From the NCBI RefSeq assembly GCF_029285175.1, contig NZ_JABEDH010000001.1:1488001-1552000 (forward strand): 64,000 nt of DNA. Reading direction: 5' to 3'. This DNA comes from Sulfitobacter sp. M05 (GTDB lineage: Bacteria > Pseudomonadota > Alphaproteobacteria > Rhodobacterales > Rhodobacteraceae). Below are positions 34,969 to 44,287 of the stretch, piece by piece; the first letter of the stretch is position 1, and each line of letters begins with the position of its first letter. The position numbers and the translations under genes are program-made. The notes beneath the pieces are model-generated. The model ran no database searches and was not told the DNA's origin. It saw nothing but the letters and a program-made list of their open reading frames with translations.

Positions 34969-35648
34969 CAGGCCCGTTTGCCTGACAGGGTTTCCCATGC
35001 GCGATTGATGTCGATCATGCGCTTTTCGGCCATGCGCACCGCTTCCTCTGGCAATCCCCGCGCCACCAGAGCATCGGGATGGTTGTCCCGGACCAACTGG
35101 CGCCATGCGGCGCGCGCCTGGTCGGTGGTGGCATCCGGTTCAATCCCCAGAACACTATGCGGCAAAGGCGAGGTATCGGGCACAAACCGGGCCTTGAGCG
35201 CCGCAAAACGGGCATCGGACATGCCGAATATCCGCGCAACATCTTCCAAAAACGCGTCTTCGTTGGGGTGGTAGGTGCCATCGGCCATGGCAATGTGAAA
35301 CAGCCCCTCCATCACATCACAGAGCATTTCAGGCTGGTCATTGAACATGCTCGCTATGCGGCGCGCATAATCGTCAAAACCCGCAACATCCTGACGGGCA
35401 AGGTTAAAAACCCGCGCAGCCCCATCGGTATCCCCCTCGGCAATCTGGAACACCTCGCGAAAGGCCATCACCTCGTCGCGGGTCACAAGCCCGTCCGCCT
35501 TGGCCATCTTGGCCCCCAGTGCGATCACCGCGATGGTAAAGGCGACGGAACGTTCGGGTGGGCTGCGCAGCCGGTCAAAAACCGCGCCCAAGCCTTCGCC
35601 GGAAGTCAGCGCCGAGAGCGCTTCGGATATACGGAGCCAGATAGACAT
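34968..35648 (-). CDS. TerB-domain protein with C-terminal J domain (DjlA-like)
   Basis: 226 residues. Residues ~30-150 form a TerB/tellurite-resistance helical domain (IAVIALGAKMAKADGLVTRDE, then MADGTYHPNED acid motif); residues ~165-226 are a J domain with the HPD tripeptide at 190-192. Unlike DjlA it has no N-terminal membrane helix. It should recruit an Hsp70 to an unknown client. Translationally coupled to the EEP-family gene downstream. Confidence 0.88.
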   Translation of the reverse strand: MSIWLRISEALSALTSGEGLGAVFDRLRSPPERSVAFTIAVIALGAKMAKADGLVTRDEVMAFREVFQIAEGDTDGAARVFNLARQDVAGFDDYARRIASMFNDQPEMLCDVMEGLFHIAMADGTYHPNEDAFLEDVARIFGMSDARFAALKARFVPDTSPLPHSVLGIEPDATTDQARAAWRQLVRDNHPDALVARGLPEEAVRMAEKRMIDINRAWETLSGKRA

Positions 35649-35895
35649 GACGCGACCCTAACCTCTGCTGGAAAAGATGTCAGGGCGAATGCGCAGGTTT
35701 GCGCATCAATTTCAGGTTAAAGTGTCCGGCCTTTCACCTGAAACATTTCGTATCCCCGATGTCCCGAGAACCCGCAGCGTGGCAGGGTATTGGGGAGTCA
35801 TGTTTAAGGCGGAACGCTTTAATGCATCCGTCGAAATACTTGCCGTGCAAAACATCATCGAAACCGCTGAGACCTTTGGTCCCAAGAGTTCCCGA
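35649..35895. other. Structured spacer between Glyoxalase_3 and TerB-J genes
   Basis: 247 bases. It holds the hairpin ATGCGCA-GGTT-TGCGCAT (35689-35706), the hairpin of repeat copy 2 and a short plus-strand frame at 35801-35900 (about 33 codons) with no ribosome site, which I do not call a gene. Confidence 0.45.
35710..35753. repeat. Dispersed intergenic repeat, copy 2, with hairpin
   Basis: TTTCAGGTTAAAG (35710-35722) pairs with CTTTCACCTGAAA (35731-35743) at 12 of 13 positions. The segment 35719-35753 resembles 9430-9464 (about 29 of 35). Confidence 0.55.
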
Positions 35896-36513
35896 CTATA
35901 GCTTGCGGGCCTCCCCGCCGACCTCAAATTCCGCCCCAAGACGGCGCGGCCCGTTTTCGAACCTGATACGCTCATCGTTCAGAAATGGGGCCAATAGCGC
36001 CGCCAATGCATCCGCTTCGGGATGGGCGACCGTGAGCGAGGTTAACTTTGCCCCCGAACTGCCCAAAAGTGCAGAAGGATGTGCGTCATTCTCCCATTCG
36101 ATCAGGGCGGGCGCATAATTGTCGAACGGCAGCACCCCATCATCAGGCACCGCCATCCGCCAGCACAAATCCCCCCGTTGCAAGGACACAGGCCGCCCAA
36201 ACCCTTCTGGCAAAGCCGCCAATGTCGCGTCCAGATCATCACAGCGACAAATCCAGTTGGTTAACCGGGGTGCCCCGCAAAACCGGTCCAGATCAAACCA
36301 GCGCGGCCTGTCGGGCACGGGGGCATCCGGGTTGATGGCAATCGCCTCAAGATACAGCCCGTCCTCAAGGCCAAGCAGGGCGTTATGGGTGTGAAAGACC
36401 GCATGTTCGCCGCCCTTCCTCAAATCAAGCCCCAAGGCCTGCTCTGCATGTCCCGTCGCCGCCGCTAAAGTCTCGCCCGCAACGGCGACATGGTCAAATA
36501 CCATCACACCCAT
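35896..36513 (-). CDS. Glyoxalase_3-type VOC protein
   Basis: 205 residues. MVFDHVAVAGETLAAATGHAE starts a glyoxalase-like module and YLEAIAINPDAP supplies the metal-ligand Glu, as in the Glyoxalase_3 group. The C-terminal half forms the second module (LTSLTVAHPEAD). Substrate unknown. AGAGGAAAAT precedes the ATG; that leader is part of a dispersed repeat. Confidence 0.78.
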   Translation of the reverse strand: MGVMVFDHVAVAGETLAAATGHAEQALGLDLRKGGEHAVFHTHNALLGLEDGLYLEAIAINPDAPVPDRPRWFDLDRFCGAPRLTNWICRCDDLDATLAALPEGFGRPVSLQRGDLCWRMAVPDDGVLPFDNYAPALIEWENDAHPSALLGSSGAKLTSLTVAHPEADALAALLAPFLNDERIRFENGPRRLGAEFEVGGEARKL

Positions 36514-36518
36514 ATTTT

Positions 36519-36541
36519 CCTCTTTTTGGCCTTAAATACTG
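36519..36541. repeat. Dispersed intergenic repeat similar to 25947
   Basis: CCTCTTTTTGGCCTTAAATA matches CTCTTTTTGGCCGTAAATCC at 25947 apart from two or three changes. Here it forms the 5' leader and ribosome site of the Glyoxalase_3 gene. Confidence 0.5.
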
Positions 36542-36550
36542 TCCAAATTC

Positions 36551-38686
36551 TCAGTCCCGCGCCGCACGGATGAGTGACAGAATATCCTCGGCTGCAGCCG
36601 GAATATTTGTCCCCGGACCAAAGATCGCCTTTACCCCCGCATCATAAAGGAATTCATAGTCCTGCTGCGGAATGACCCCGCCACAGATCACCAGAATATC
36701 TTCGGCACCGGCGTCTTTCAGCGCTTTAACCAGTTGCGGGGCCAGCGTTTTATGACCGGCGGCCTGCGACGAAATACCGATGACATGCACGTCGTTGTCC
36801 ACCGCATCCTGCGCCGCTTCGGCAGGGGTCTGGAACAAGGGGCCGACATCAACGTCAAAACCGATATCCGCAAAGGCGGTGGCAATAACCTTGGCCCCGC
36901 GGTCATGCCCATCCTGCCCCATCTTCACCACCAGCATACGCGGGCGACGGCCCTCGTCTTCGGCAAATTTCTCCACCGATTTCTGAATGTTGGCGAAACC
37001 GGTGTCGCCTTCATAGGCCGCGCCATAGACGCCCGCCAAGGTTTTCACTTCCGCGCGGTGGCGGCCGAACTTTTCTTCCATCGCCATGCTGATTTCCCCA
37101 ACTGTGGCCCGGGCGCGGGCCGCTTCGACTGCCGCCTCCAACAAATTTCCGCCTTCGCCAGCGCAGCGTGTCAGCGCGTCCAGCGCTTTGGTGCAGGCGA
37201 CCTCGTCACGGCTGGCGCGGATTTCCTTAAGCCGCGCAATCTGGCTTTCTCGCACCGCGACATTGTCCACATCAAGGATGTCGATCGGCTCTTCCTTGTC
37301 GCGGCGGTATTTGTTCACCCCGACGATCACCTCGGTGCCGCGGTCAATGTTGGCCTGTCGGGTCGCCGCAGCTTCCTCGATCCGCAGCTTGGGCATACCG
37401 GAGGCAACCGCCTTGGTCATGCCGCCCATTTCTTCGACTTCTTCGATCATTTTCCAAGCCGCTTCGGCCAGATCATGGGTCAGCTTTTCAACATAGTAAG
37501 AGCCTGCCAGAGGATCGACCACATTGGTTACGCCGGTTTCTTCCTGCAAAATCAACTGTGTATTACGCGCAATCCGGGCTGAGTGTTCGGTTGGCAGGCC
37601 AATCGCCTCGTCCAGCGAGTTGGTGTGGAGCGATTGCGTGCCCCCCAAAACCGCCGACATCGCCTCGAATGCGGTGCGGACCACGTTGTTGTAGGGGTCT
37701 TGCTCGGCCAAAGAAACGCCCGAAGTCTGGCAATGGGTACGCAGCATCGAGGACTTGGCATTCTTCGGCTCAAACTCGGACATGATCCGATGCCACAGCA
37801 GACGCGCGGCCCGCAGTTTCGCGGCTTCCATAAAGAAGTTCATGCCGATGGCAAAGAAGAACGACAGACGTGGGGCAAAGCGGTCAACGTCCATACCCGC
37901 AGCAATCGCGGTGCGCACATATTCACGGCCATCCGCAAGGGTAAAGGCCAGTTCCTGCACGAGGTTCGCGCCGGCCTCTTGCATGTGGTAACCGGAGATC
38001 GAGATCGAGTTGAATTTCGGCATGTTGTCAGAGGTATATTCGATGATATCGCCAATGATCCGCATCGAGGGTTCCGGCGGATAGATGTAGGTGTTGCGCA
38101 CCATAAATTCCTTCAGAATGTCATTCTGAATGGTGCCGGCCAGCACGGATTTATCATGCCCCTGCTCTTCCCCTGCAACGATGAAACTGGCCAGGATCGG
38201 GATCACCGCGCCGTTCATTGTCATCGAAACACTGACCTTATCCAACGGGATGCCGTCGAACAGAATTTTCATGTCCTCGACACTGTCAATTGCCACGCCG
38301 GCCTTGCCGACATCGCCTTCAACACGGGGGTGGTCGCTGTCGTAACCGCGGTGGGTCGCCAGATCAAAGGCCACCGACACCCCCTGCTGGCCCGCAGCAA
38401 GGTTGCGCCGGTAAAAGGCGTTGGATTCTTCGGCGGTGGAAAAGCCCGCGTATTGGCGGATTGTCCAAGGGCGCCCTGCATACATTGTGGCCTTTACGCC
38501 GCGGGTAAATGGCCCCTCGCCCGGCATCGAGCCAAGATGCGAAACCCCGTCGAGATCAGCAGCGGTATATACCGGCTGAACATCAATACCTTCCAGCGTG
38601 TTCCATGTGAGGTCATCAACGCTGCGTCCGCGCAATTCCGCTTCAGCAGTGCTACGCCACGTTGCCTTTGATTGGTCCTTGGTCAT
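36551..38686 (-). CDS. scpA: Methylmalonyl-CoA mutase
   Basis: 711 residues from the ATG at 38686 (AAGGAC upstream), a single-chain mutase. An N-terminal TIM-barrel substrate domain ([20 protein letters not shown] region) is followed by a C-terminal cobalamin-binding domain with the Asp-x-His-x-x-Gly motif DGHDRG (His594) that ligates B12. It converts (R)-methylmalonyl-CoA to succinyl-CoA, the last step of propionyl-CoA assimilation; pccA and pccB are upstream on the same strand. Its first 35 bases overlap the sulfotransferase-like gene. Confidence 0.97.
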   Translation of the reverse strand: MTKDQSKATWRSTAEAELRGRSVDDLTWNTLEGIDVQPVYTAADLDGVSHLGSMPGEGPFTRGVKATMYAGRPWTIRQYAGFSTAEESNAFYRRNLAAGQQGVSVAFDLATHRGYDSDHPRVEGDVGKAGVAIDSVEDMKILFDGIPLDKVSVSMTMNGAVIPILASFIVAGEEQGHDKSVLAGTIQNDILKEFMVRNTYIYPPEPSMRIIGDIIEYTSDNMPKFNSISISGYHMQEAGANLVQELAFTLADGREYVRTAIAAGMDVDRFAPRLSFFFAIGMNFFMEAAKLRAARLLWHRIMSEFEPKNAKSSMLRTHCQTSGVSLAEQDPYNNVVRTAFEAMSAVLGGTQSLHTNSLDEAIGLPTEHSARIARNTQLILQEETGVTNVVDPLAGSYYVEKLTHDLAEAAWKMIEEVEEMGGMTKAVASGMPKLRIEEAAATRQANIDRGTEVIVGVNKYRRDKEEPIDILDVDNVAVRESQIARLKEIRASRDEVACTKALDALTRCAGEGGNLLEAAVEAARARATVGEISMAMEEKFGRHRAEVKTLAGVYGAAYEGDTGFANIQKSVEKFAEDEGRRPRMLVVKMGQDGHDRGAKVIATAFADIGFDVDVGPLFQTPAEAAQDAVDNDVHVIGISSQAAGHKTLAPQLVKALKDAGAEDILVICGGVIPQQDYEFLYDAGVKAIFGPGTNIPAAAEDILSLIRAARD

Positions 38687-39590
38687 ATCTTTGTCCTTTT
38701 GTGAATGCACCGGATGGCAGGTATGTTTCTGCTCTGTTGGGGCACGTATCCTCTGTCAATGTGGCCAGACCATCCGCACCGGCCAGCAGCCAGTGCAGAT
38801 CATCTGCGTAATTTTCCCGCATCATTTCAGATTGTTCGGGGGTGAAGGGGTGCCAACGGCCCAGACCGTCGGGCAGCAAATCCGGGTCACTGCCCTGATC
38901 GGCCAGCGCGGCACGCAGGGTCTGCACATCAGGCGAGCGGTTCAGCCAGCGGCGGCGGGTGTCGGTTGGCGGGGTCTTTCCAAGGGCGCTGCGCAACAGC
39001 CGCTCGGGCCGTCCATTCACCGCCTCGAAGGTCAGCACATCAATCTGCGCGCCGGGGGCCGCGCAAGCCAGATCGGTGATCACATCGCGCCAGCGGCGGC
39101 GGCTCTGTGCAATATTCTCCAGCCGCTGATCGGTTGGCACCGGATGGCCGCGCGAAACAGTCAGGGCACAGGCCGAGGCCCACCACAGATCCTGTGACCG
39201 GATCGACAGCACAATCCGGCGTACCCGCCCGCCGAAGGCCGCAGACACCCGCGCGATCCGTTCGCCGGCAGCCGGATACAACTGTTCCGCCCGGATGTTC
39301 TGTTTGCAATTGCCCAGCAGATTTTCATCACTAACCAGCAATTGTGCAATGCCGCTGGCGCGGGCCTGCGCGGCAAACAACCGGATGCGCCCTTCGGCAC
39401 GGCGGGCCAGATTGCGGCCCTTGGGTGCCGTGGAGTTGCGAAACAGCCCCGGGAAAACGGAGGTGCGCGCGCGTTCCGGGCTCCAATAGGCGGTCTGTTG
39501 CGCAGCAAGGGCTTCGGCGTGATCCCGCATATAATGCTGGAAGGTGGTTGTCGCCGTGCGATGCGCCCCCAAATGCAGAATGACATCCAT
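38652..39590 (-). CDS. Sulfotransferase-like protein, uncharacterised
   Basis: 312 residues from the ATG at 39590 ([21 protein letters not shown]). The [11 protein letters not shown] loop resembles the 5'-phosphosulfate-binding P-loop-like motif of sulfotransferases (KTGTTS type), and [19 protein letters not shown] resembles the 3'-phosphate motif. Similar proteins in roseobacters are hypothetical and may act on cell-surface glycans. Arg-rich. It overlaps scpA by 35 bases and lies between pccA and scpA, with no evident functional tie to them. Confidence 0.6.
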   Translation of the reverse strand: MDVILHLGAHRTATTTFQHYMRDHAEALAAQQTAYWSPERARTSVFPGLFRNSTAPKGRNLARRAEGRIRLFAAQARASGIAQLLVSDENLLGNCKQNIRAEQLYPAAGERIARVSAAFGGRVRRIVLSIRSQDLWWASACALTVSRGHPVPTDQRLENIAQSRRRWRDVITDLACAAPGAQIDVLTFEAVNGRPERLLRSALGKTPPTDTRRRWLNRSPDVQTLRAALADQGSDPDLLPDGLGRWHPFTPEQSEMMRENYADDLHWLLAGADGLATLTEDTCPNRAETYLPSGAFTKGQRYDQGPIKGNVA

Positions 39591-39758
39591 GATGGATCGA
39601 CCCAAACTTTGCCAGAATGCCGCCCCGTTCGGCAATGCAGCGGGGATGGCCCCCGTCATGGCGTATAACCCCTTGCATCGGCGTTAATGCTGGCAGTTTG
39701 CACATTTGCCATCGCATTTGCACAAATCCTGCTTATATCATGATCAACAGGAGAACCT

Positions 39759-40202
39759 ATGAAACGCCTTACAGCTGTTGTTATTGCAGGACTTATTGCC
39801 ACTGCGCCGCTTGCACAGGAGGTCACGCAGGCCGATGATCCAATGCTGTTTGCACCGGCGGATATGGCCGATTTAAGCGAATTCCGCTGGAAAAAGCGGC
39901 CCGTTCTGGTCTTTGCGGACAGTGAAGATGATCCGGCGTTTATCGAACAGATGGAATTGCTGGAGGCCCGCAAGGAAGCGCTTGCTGAGCGCGACGTCAT
40001 TGTTTTGACAGACACAGACCCGAAGGCGCGCGCGCCGCTGCGGCTGCAAATGCGGCCCCGGGGATTTATGTTGGTACTGATGGGCAAGGATGGCGGCAAC
40101 AAGCTGCGCAAACCGTTTCCGTGGAGCGTGCGCGAAATCACCCGCAGCATCGACAGAATGCCCATGCGACAGCGCGAAATCCGCGATGCAAAAGGCGGTT
40201 GA
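39759..40202 (+). CDS. DUF4174 secreted protein
   Basis: 147 residues. Signal peptide MKRLTAVVIAGLIATAPLAQ, then a thioredoxin-like domain (FRWKKRPVLVFADSEDDPAF ... IVLTDTDP ... RGFMLVLMGKDG) matching DUF4174. There is no CxxC pair, so it is not a redox thioredoxin. Periplasmic, function unknown. Good ribosome site (ACAGGAG). It is the only plus-strand gene in this stretch. Confidence 0.82.
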   Translation: MKRLTAVVIAGLIATAPLAQEVTQADDPMLFAPADMADLSEFRWKKRPVLVFADSEDDPAFIEQMELLEARKEALAERDVIVLTDTDPKARAPLRLQMRPRGFMLVLMGKDGGNKLRKPFPWSVREITRSIDRMPMRQREIRDAKGG

Positions 40203-40223
40203 AGACAATCAGGGCGCGACGAT

Positions 40224-40769
40224 TCAGCCTTTATCAATAACATCACTCAAAGCCTCGCGTGCGGCGCAAGCATCCTGTGTCGCCCGTAGAACCATACCAA
40301 TGTAATCGGCATAGATTGCCTGTTTACGCTCAACCGACAAATCTCGGCCAAAGCTGTCACTGCGCATATCTTCGATCATCGTCGAGACACGTGCGAGCTG
40401 ACCATAGAACTGGACAACAGGCACCAGACGTTCAGGCCCCAAAAGCCCAAGGTCTGGCACCAGTTGTTCATAGATGAAGTCCCACTTTTGACGGAAGAGA
40501 ACCGGTTTGAAATTCGGATCCCCGGCAAAGCGTGCAGAAATTTCCTCCGAATTGCGCTGAAGGTCCTGTTCAACGAAAGCTTCTTCAAATGCAGCGATTT
40601 CCGCCAGAAGTGCGGCGGAAACCTTTTGTCTGCGCTCATCGCGCAACGCCGTGCGCTTGCGTTCCTCACGCGAGGATTTTCGGCTTTGAAGCCAGTCGCG
40701 CAAAAGGCCCAACAGCCCTGTCACCAGGGCTGCGATAATCGCCGGGCCTATCCACGCGGTGGCTGGCAC
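40224..40769 (-). CDS. Membrane-anchored hypothetical protein downstream of pccA
   Basis: 181 residues from a GTG directly after the pccA TAG, with GGAG in the end of pccA as ribosome site. One N-terminal membrane helix (WIGPAIIAALVTGLLGLLRDW), then a basic stretch (SRKSSREERKR) and a long helical, partly coiled-coil cytoplasmic domain. I do not recognise a family. Likely co-translated with pccA. Confidence 0.65.
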   Translation of the reverse strand: MPATAWIGPAIIAALVTGLLGLLRDWLQSRKSSREERKRTALRDERRQKVSAALLAEIAAFEEAFVEQDLQRNSEEISARFAGDPNFKPVLFRQKWDFIYEQLVPDLGLLGPERLVPVVQFYGQLARVSTMIEDMRSDSFGRDLSVERKQAIYADYIGMVLRATQDACAAREALSDVIDKG

Positions 40770-42815
40770 CTATTCAAACTCCATGATCACATCGTCAACC
40801 GCCAGGCTGTCACCGGCTTCTGCGTTCACCTTGCTGACAACGCCCTTTTTCTCTGCGCGCAGGATGTTCTCCATCTTCATCGCCTCGATGGTACACAGGG
40901 CCTGCCCTTCCTGCACCTCGTCGCCCACGGCCACATCCAGTTTGACGATCAGGCCCGGCATCGGGCAAAGCAGCATTTTGGAAGTATCCGGGGCAACCTT
41001 TTCAGGCATCAGGCGCGCCAGCTCAGCCTGACGCGGGGTACGTACATGCACCTTGACGTCGGCACCACGGGTGCGGATGCGGAACCCGCCCGAAATCTTG
41101 CCAACTTTCATCACCAGCGGCGCGTCGTTGATTGTCATCGAGGCCAGCTGATCGCCCGGCGTCCAGTTGCCTGACACACGCAATGTGCTGTCATCCTCAA
41201 AGCGCACCGTCGATCCATCCTTGTCCGCCTCAATCACCAGATCAAAGGACTGCCCTTGCAGGGTGACATTCCAATCCGTACCGACCTTGCGTTCGTGGTT
41301 GTCCATCCGTCCAGACACGCGGGCGCGGCGGATTTCCGCAAGGCGATGCATCGCGGCTGTCGCGGCGGCAATGCGGCGCAGTTCTGCCTCGGCCAGTTCA
41401 ACCCCTTCGAAACCATCGGGATACTGCTCTTCGATAAAGGCGGTGGTCATGTCGCCAGAAATAAAGATTGGGTGATCCATTACGGCGGACAGGAACGGCA
41501 GGTTGTGGCCGATGCCCTCGACCTCAAAGCTGTCGAGCGCCACCCGCATTTGTTCAATCGCCTCGGCGCGGGTTGGGGCCCATGTGCAAAGTTTCGCGAT
41601 CATCGGATCGTAATACATCGAAATTTCGCCGCCCTCATAAACGCCGGTGTCATTGCGCACCGCAAAGGTGCCGGTGGGCGCATCATCCGCCCATTTGCCA
41701 TTGTCAGACAATGGGCCGGCAGCAACCTCTTGTGGCGGGCGGTAACGGGTCAGACGCCCGATGGAGGGCAGGAAACCGCGATAGGGATCTTCGGCATAAA
41801 GCCGGTTCTCGATGGACCAGCCGTTTAATTTCACGTCCGACTGTTTGATCGTCAGCTTTTCGCCATTGGCGACGCGGATCATCTGTTCCACCAGATCAAC
41901 ACCGGTGATCAGTTCTGTAACAGGGTGTTCCACCTGAAGACGCGTATTCATTTCAAGGAAGTAGAAATTCTTGTCCCCGTCGACGATGAATTCAACCGTA
42001 CCGGCACTTGCGTAATCCACCGCAAGGGCCAGCGCGACGGCCTGTTCGCCCATCGCTTTACGCGTTGCTTCGTCAAGGAATGGGCTTGGAGCCTCTTCAA
42101 CAACTTTCTGGTTACGGCGCTGGATCGAACATTCACGCTCGCCCAGATAGATGCCGTTGCCGTGGCTGTCGCAAAGTACCTGAATTTCAATGTGACGTGG
42201 CTGGGTCACAAATTTCTCGATGAAAATCCGGTCGTCGCCAAAGCTGTTGGCCGCTTCGTTCTTGGAGGACTGAAAGCCTTCGCGGGCCTCTTCGTCGTTC
42301 CACGCGATACGCATGCCCTTACCGCCGCCGCCCGCAGAGGCCTTGAGCATCACAGGATAGCCAATCTCATTAGAGATTTTCACGGCTTCATCCGCGTCTT
42401 CGATCAGGCCCATATAGCCGGGCACCGTGGAAACCCCGGCCTCCTGCGCGATTTTCTTCGAGGTGATCTTGTCGCCCATCTTTTCGATGGCCCCTACTGG
42501 CGGGCCAACAAAGGCGACGCCGGCCGCCTCTAGGGCCTCGGCAAATTTGGAGTTTTCGGAGAGGAAGCCATAGCCCGGATGCACCGCTTCGGCACCGCTT
42601 TGCTTGATCGCCTCCATCACCTTGTCGATGACGATATAGGACTGGTTGGCAGGGGGCGGGCCAATATGGATCGCCTCATCTGCCATCTGCACATGCAGCG
42701 CCTGCGCATCCGCATCGGAATAAATCGCAACAGAGGTCAGCCCCATTTTCTTGGCGGTTTTGATAACACGGCAGGCAATCTCGCCACGGTTGGCGATCAG
42801 GATTTTTTTGAACAT
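40770..42815 (-). CDS. pccA: Propionyl-CoA carboxylase biotin-carrying subunit (alpha)
   Basis: 681 residues: biotin carboxylase with ATP-grasp (about 1-450; GGGGKGMRIAW ATP loop, GERECSIQRRNQKV), a BT linker domain, and a C-terminal biotinyl domain with EAMKM, biotin on Lys647. With PccB it carboxylates propionyl-CoA to (S)-methylmalonyl-CoA. AAGGA precedes the ATG. Separated from pccB by about 3 kb of small genes. Confidence 0.96.
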   Translation of the reverse strand: MFKKILIANRGEIACRVIKTAKKMGLTSVAIYSDADAQALHVQMADEAIHIGPPPANQSYIVIDKVMEAIKQSGAEAVHPGYGFLSENSKFAEALEAAGVAFVGPPVGAIEKMGDKITSKKIAQEAGVSTVPGYMGLIEDADEAVKISNEIGYPVMLKASAGGGGKGMRIAWNDEEAREGFQSSKNEAANSFGDDRIFIEKFVTQPRHIEIQVLCDSHGNGIYLGERECSIQRRNQKVVEEAPSPFLDEATRKAMGEQAVALALAVDYASAGTVEFIVDGDKNFYFLEMNTRLQVEHPVTELITGVDLVEQMIRVANGEKLTIKQSDVKLNGWSIENRLYAEDPYRGFLPSIGRLTRYRPPQEVAAGPLSDNGKWADDAPTGTFAVRNDTGVYEGGEISMYYDPMIAKLCTWAPTRAEAIEQMRVALDSFEVEGIGHNLPFLSAVMDHPIFISGDMTTAFIEEQYPDGFEGVELAEAELRRIAAATAAMHRLAEIRRARVSGRMDNHERKVGTDWNVTLQGQSFDLVIEADKDGSTVRFEDDSTLRVSGNWTPGDQLASMTINDAPLVMKVGKISGGFRIRTRGADVKVHVRTPRQAELARLMPEKVAPDTSKMLLCPMPGLIVKLDVAVGDEVQEGQALCTIEAMKMENILRAEKKGVVSKVNAEAGDSLAVDDVIMEFE

Positions 42816-42923
42816 GGGGTGTCCTTTAGAGTCTTGAGAGAAACACGAATACCCCGCGACAGCGGCTGCTGTGCGGGGTGATTAAATCGGGTACGGCGCG
42901 CGGAATGCGCCGTGAACGTTAGG

Positions 42924-43139
42924 TCAGTTGACGGATCTGCATTTGCCCGGATTGAGTTGGCAATAGGCAATGTTGCCAGCCGCGCCGATGGCCGCCCCTT
43001 GCAAAACGCTGCCGCTGGTGACTGCCGCCGCACCTGCGCCGACAGCGGTGCCAACAAGGCCCTGTTCGGCAAGCGTGTCACCGCAGGCAGCAAGGCCGGC
43101 GCACAAGAGGATCGCTGCAAGAGCGGGTTTGATGGACAT
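42924..43139 (-). CDS. Small lipoprotein
   Basis: 71 residues. Lipoprotein signal with lipobox LAAC (Cys19), then a Gly/Ala-rich segment (VGTAVGAGAAAVTSGSV ... GAAIGAAGNIAYC) like glycine-zipper proteins, and a second Cys pair at the C terminus (YCQLNPGKC). AAGGAA precedes the ATG. Outer-membrane or periplasmic. Lies 108 nt upstream of pccA. Confidence 0.75.
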   Translation of the reverse strand: MSIKPALAAILLCAGLAACGDTLAEQGLVGTAVGAGAAAVTSGSVLQGAAIGAAGNIAYCQLNPGKCRSVN

Positions 43140-43479
43140 TTTTCTGTTCCTTGTCTGCTCGTATCTGCACAGACAACGCGGAACGCCGTGCAGGGTTCCA
43201 TGCCGGGTGCAGACGGTTTTGTCTTTTCACCCGGAACAATCGCCGCAGGGGGACAATCGCCTCCCAAAAAAGAGGGCAGCAGCGCGGCAAATTTGCCCTG
43301 CTGCCCCAAAGGGGAAGAGGTGTGGTTCTGCTGTCCTGAAAACGGTACCGATAGGGCACGGGTTTCAGCAAAATCCACGTTGGAACACTCTGCCGCAAAG
43401 CCCAAGCAGGCGGCGCGAATCAGCGCCGTTTCGGCTGTCTGCCGCTGGTTGAGAGGACGTGCGGGCAGGTTCATGCCGA
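43140..43479. other. Intergenic stretch with an internal minus-strand terminator
   Basis: 340 bases between the small lipoprotein gene and 43480-43839. It carries the terminator at 43274-43306 and no supportable gene. The part 43140-43265 presumably contains the promoter for the lipoprotein and pccA genes. Confidence 0.5.
43274..43306 (-). terminator. Rho-independent terminator on the minus strand
   Basis: GGGCAGCAG (43274-43282) pairs with CTGCTGCCC (43298-43306); inside is the palindrome GGCAAATTTGCC. On the minus strand the stem is followed by TCTTTTTTGGG. It ends transcripts from the pccB side 174 nt after the stop of 43480-43839. Confidence 0.8.
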
Positions 43480-43839
43480 TCAATCCTCAAAAGCTTCGGG
43501 GAATGCGGCACGGGCTGCGGCCTCGTCGATCACCAGCAGGCTTTCGTAATGGGCCGGGTCAAACGGATCGGTAGCGGGCAAGACTTCGCGGCCAAACAGC
43601 CATGACAGACGCCCGGCATCCAGATTGCCCCGCTCAAACGGGTGCGGGCCGAAATGCTCCCACAGCGCTTTCATAAAGCCGGCGTCAGCCCGCCTGTCTG
43701 CGGGACGCCGGTCAGAGCGGCGCTCGCGCTGGCTCAGCGGCGTGACCCCCTTTGGATTGGGGCGGCGGATGGTGAATTGAAAATCGGTACTGGGCAAGCG
43801 GCCCGGAAATCCACGATGTTTCAACATATAGGCTGGCAT
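43480..43839 (-). CDS. Conserved hypothetical protein in the pccB-pccA interval
   Basis: 119 residues, GGAGGG 8 nt before the ATG. The N terminus is basic and Pro/Arg-rich (TIRRPNPKGVTPLSQRERRS) and the C-terminal half is acidic/aromatic (FDPAHYESLLVIDEAAARA). No signal peptide or membrane segment. I do not recognise a family. It appears to be cotranscribed with the downstream-of-pccB genes and to end at the terminator at 43274. Confidence 0.6.
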   Translation of the reverse strand: MPAYMLKHRGFPGRLPSTDFQFTIRRPNPKGVTPLSQRERRSDRRPADRRADAGFMKALWEHFGPHPFERGNLDAGRLSWLFGREVLPATDPFDPAHYESLLVIDEAAARAAFPEAFED

Positions 43840-43926
43840 CAGACGGCCCTCCGATTTTGGGGCCGTGATTGGCGCGTTGACATCATGGGTGTCGGGACAG
43901 GCGCAACCGCCTGCCCCGAGGCAAGA

Positions 43927-44073
43927 TTACTTGTACTTACCTGTGTATGTTGGCTCGACCGAGATGGGCTCGGGCTCGACAACAACATATTCTTCTTCGG
44001 TCTGGCCGGATGTACAGGCAGCAACAGTGGCGATGAAACCAATGGCTGCCAGGAATTTGATGCTCTTTGACAT
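43927..44073 (-). CDS. Very small lipoprotein (48 residues)
   Basis: 48 residues from the ATG at 44073, with AGGAG 9 nt upstream. MSKSIKFLAAIGFIATVAAC is a lipoprotein signal with lipobox VAAC (Cys20). The mature part is only 29 residues, acidic and Val/Pro/Glu-rich with Tyr (EEEYVVVEPEPISVEPTY), ending GKYK. Ribosome site, signal peptide and codon use all support a gene. Unknown function; it lies in the small-gene run between pccB and pccA. Confidence 0.8.
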   Translation of the reverse strand: MSKSIKFLAAIGFIATVAACTSGQTEEEYVVVEPEPISVEPTYTGKYK

Positions 44074-44287
44074 TTCTGTCTCCTGTCTATGTAAGTGGCG
44101 CGTGCTTTGTAAATCTGCCTCGCACGCCCCGTTTCTGAGGTAAGGGATACTTGGGTATTCCTCGTCCGCACCATAAGGTAGTCTGCGCTGAAAACATATC
44201 CAGCCTGTCGCAATCGGCGGGTCTGTGACGGTAAAGCCTCAGTATTCCGCCCACATGAGAAGTTAACCGCAAGATGTTGTGGTTGCA

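Noticed and set aside
35801..35900. 33-codon plus-strand frame before the Glyoxalase_3 gene end
   Set aside because: Protein-like to the eye but no ribosome site and no clear third-position bias; not called.
42797..43483. Minus-strand frame of 228 codons across the small lipoprotein gene
   Set aside because: Different frame from the lipoprotein with signal peptide and ribosome site; composition (Pro/Arg/Ser) is that of non-coding G+C-rich DNA and it ends inside pccA.
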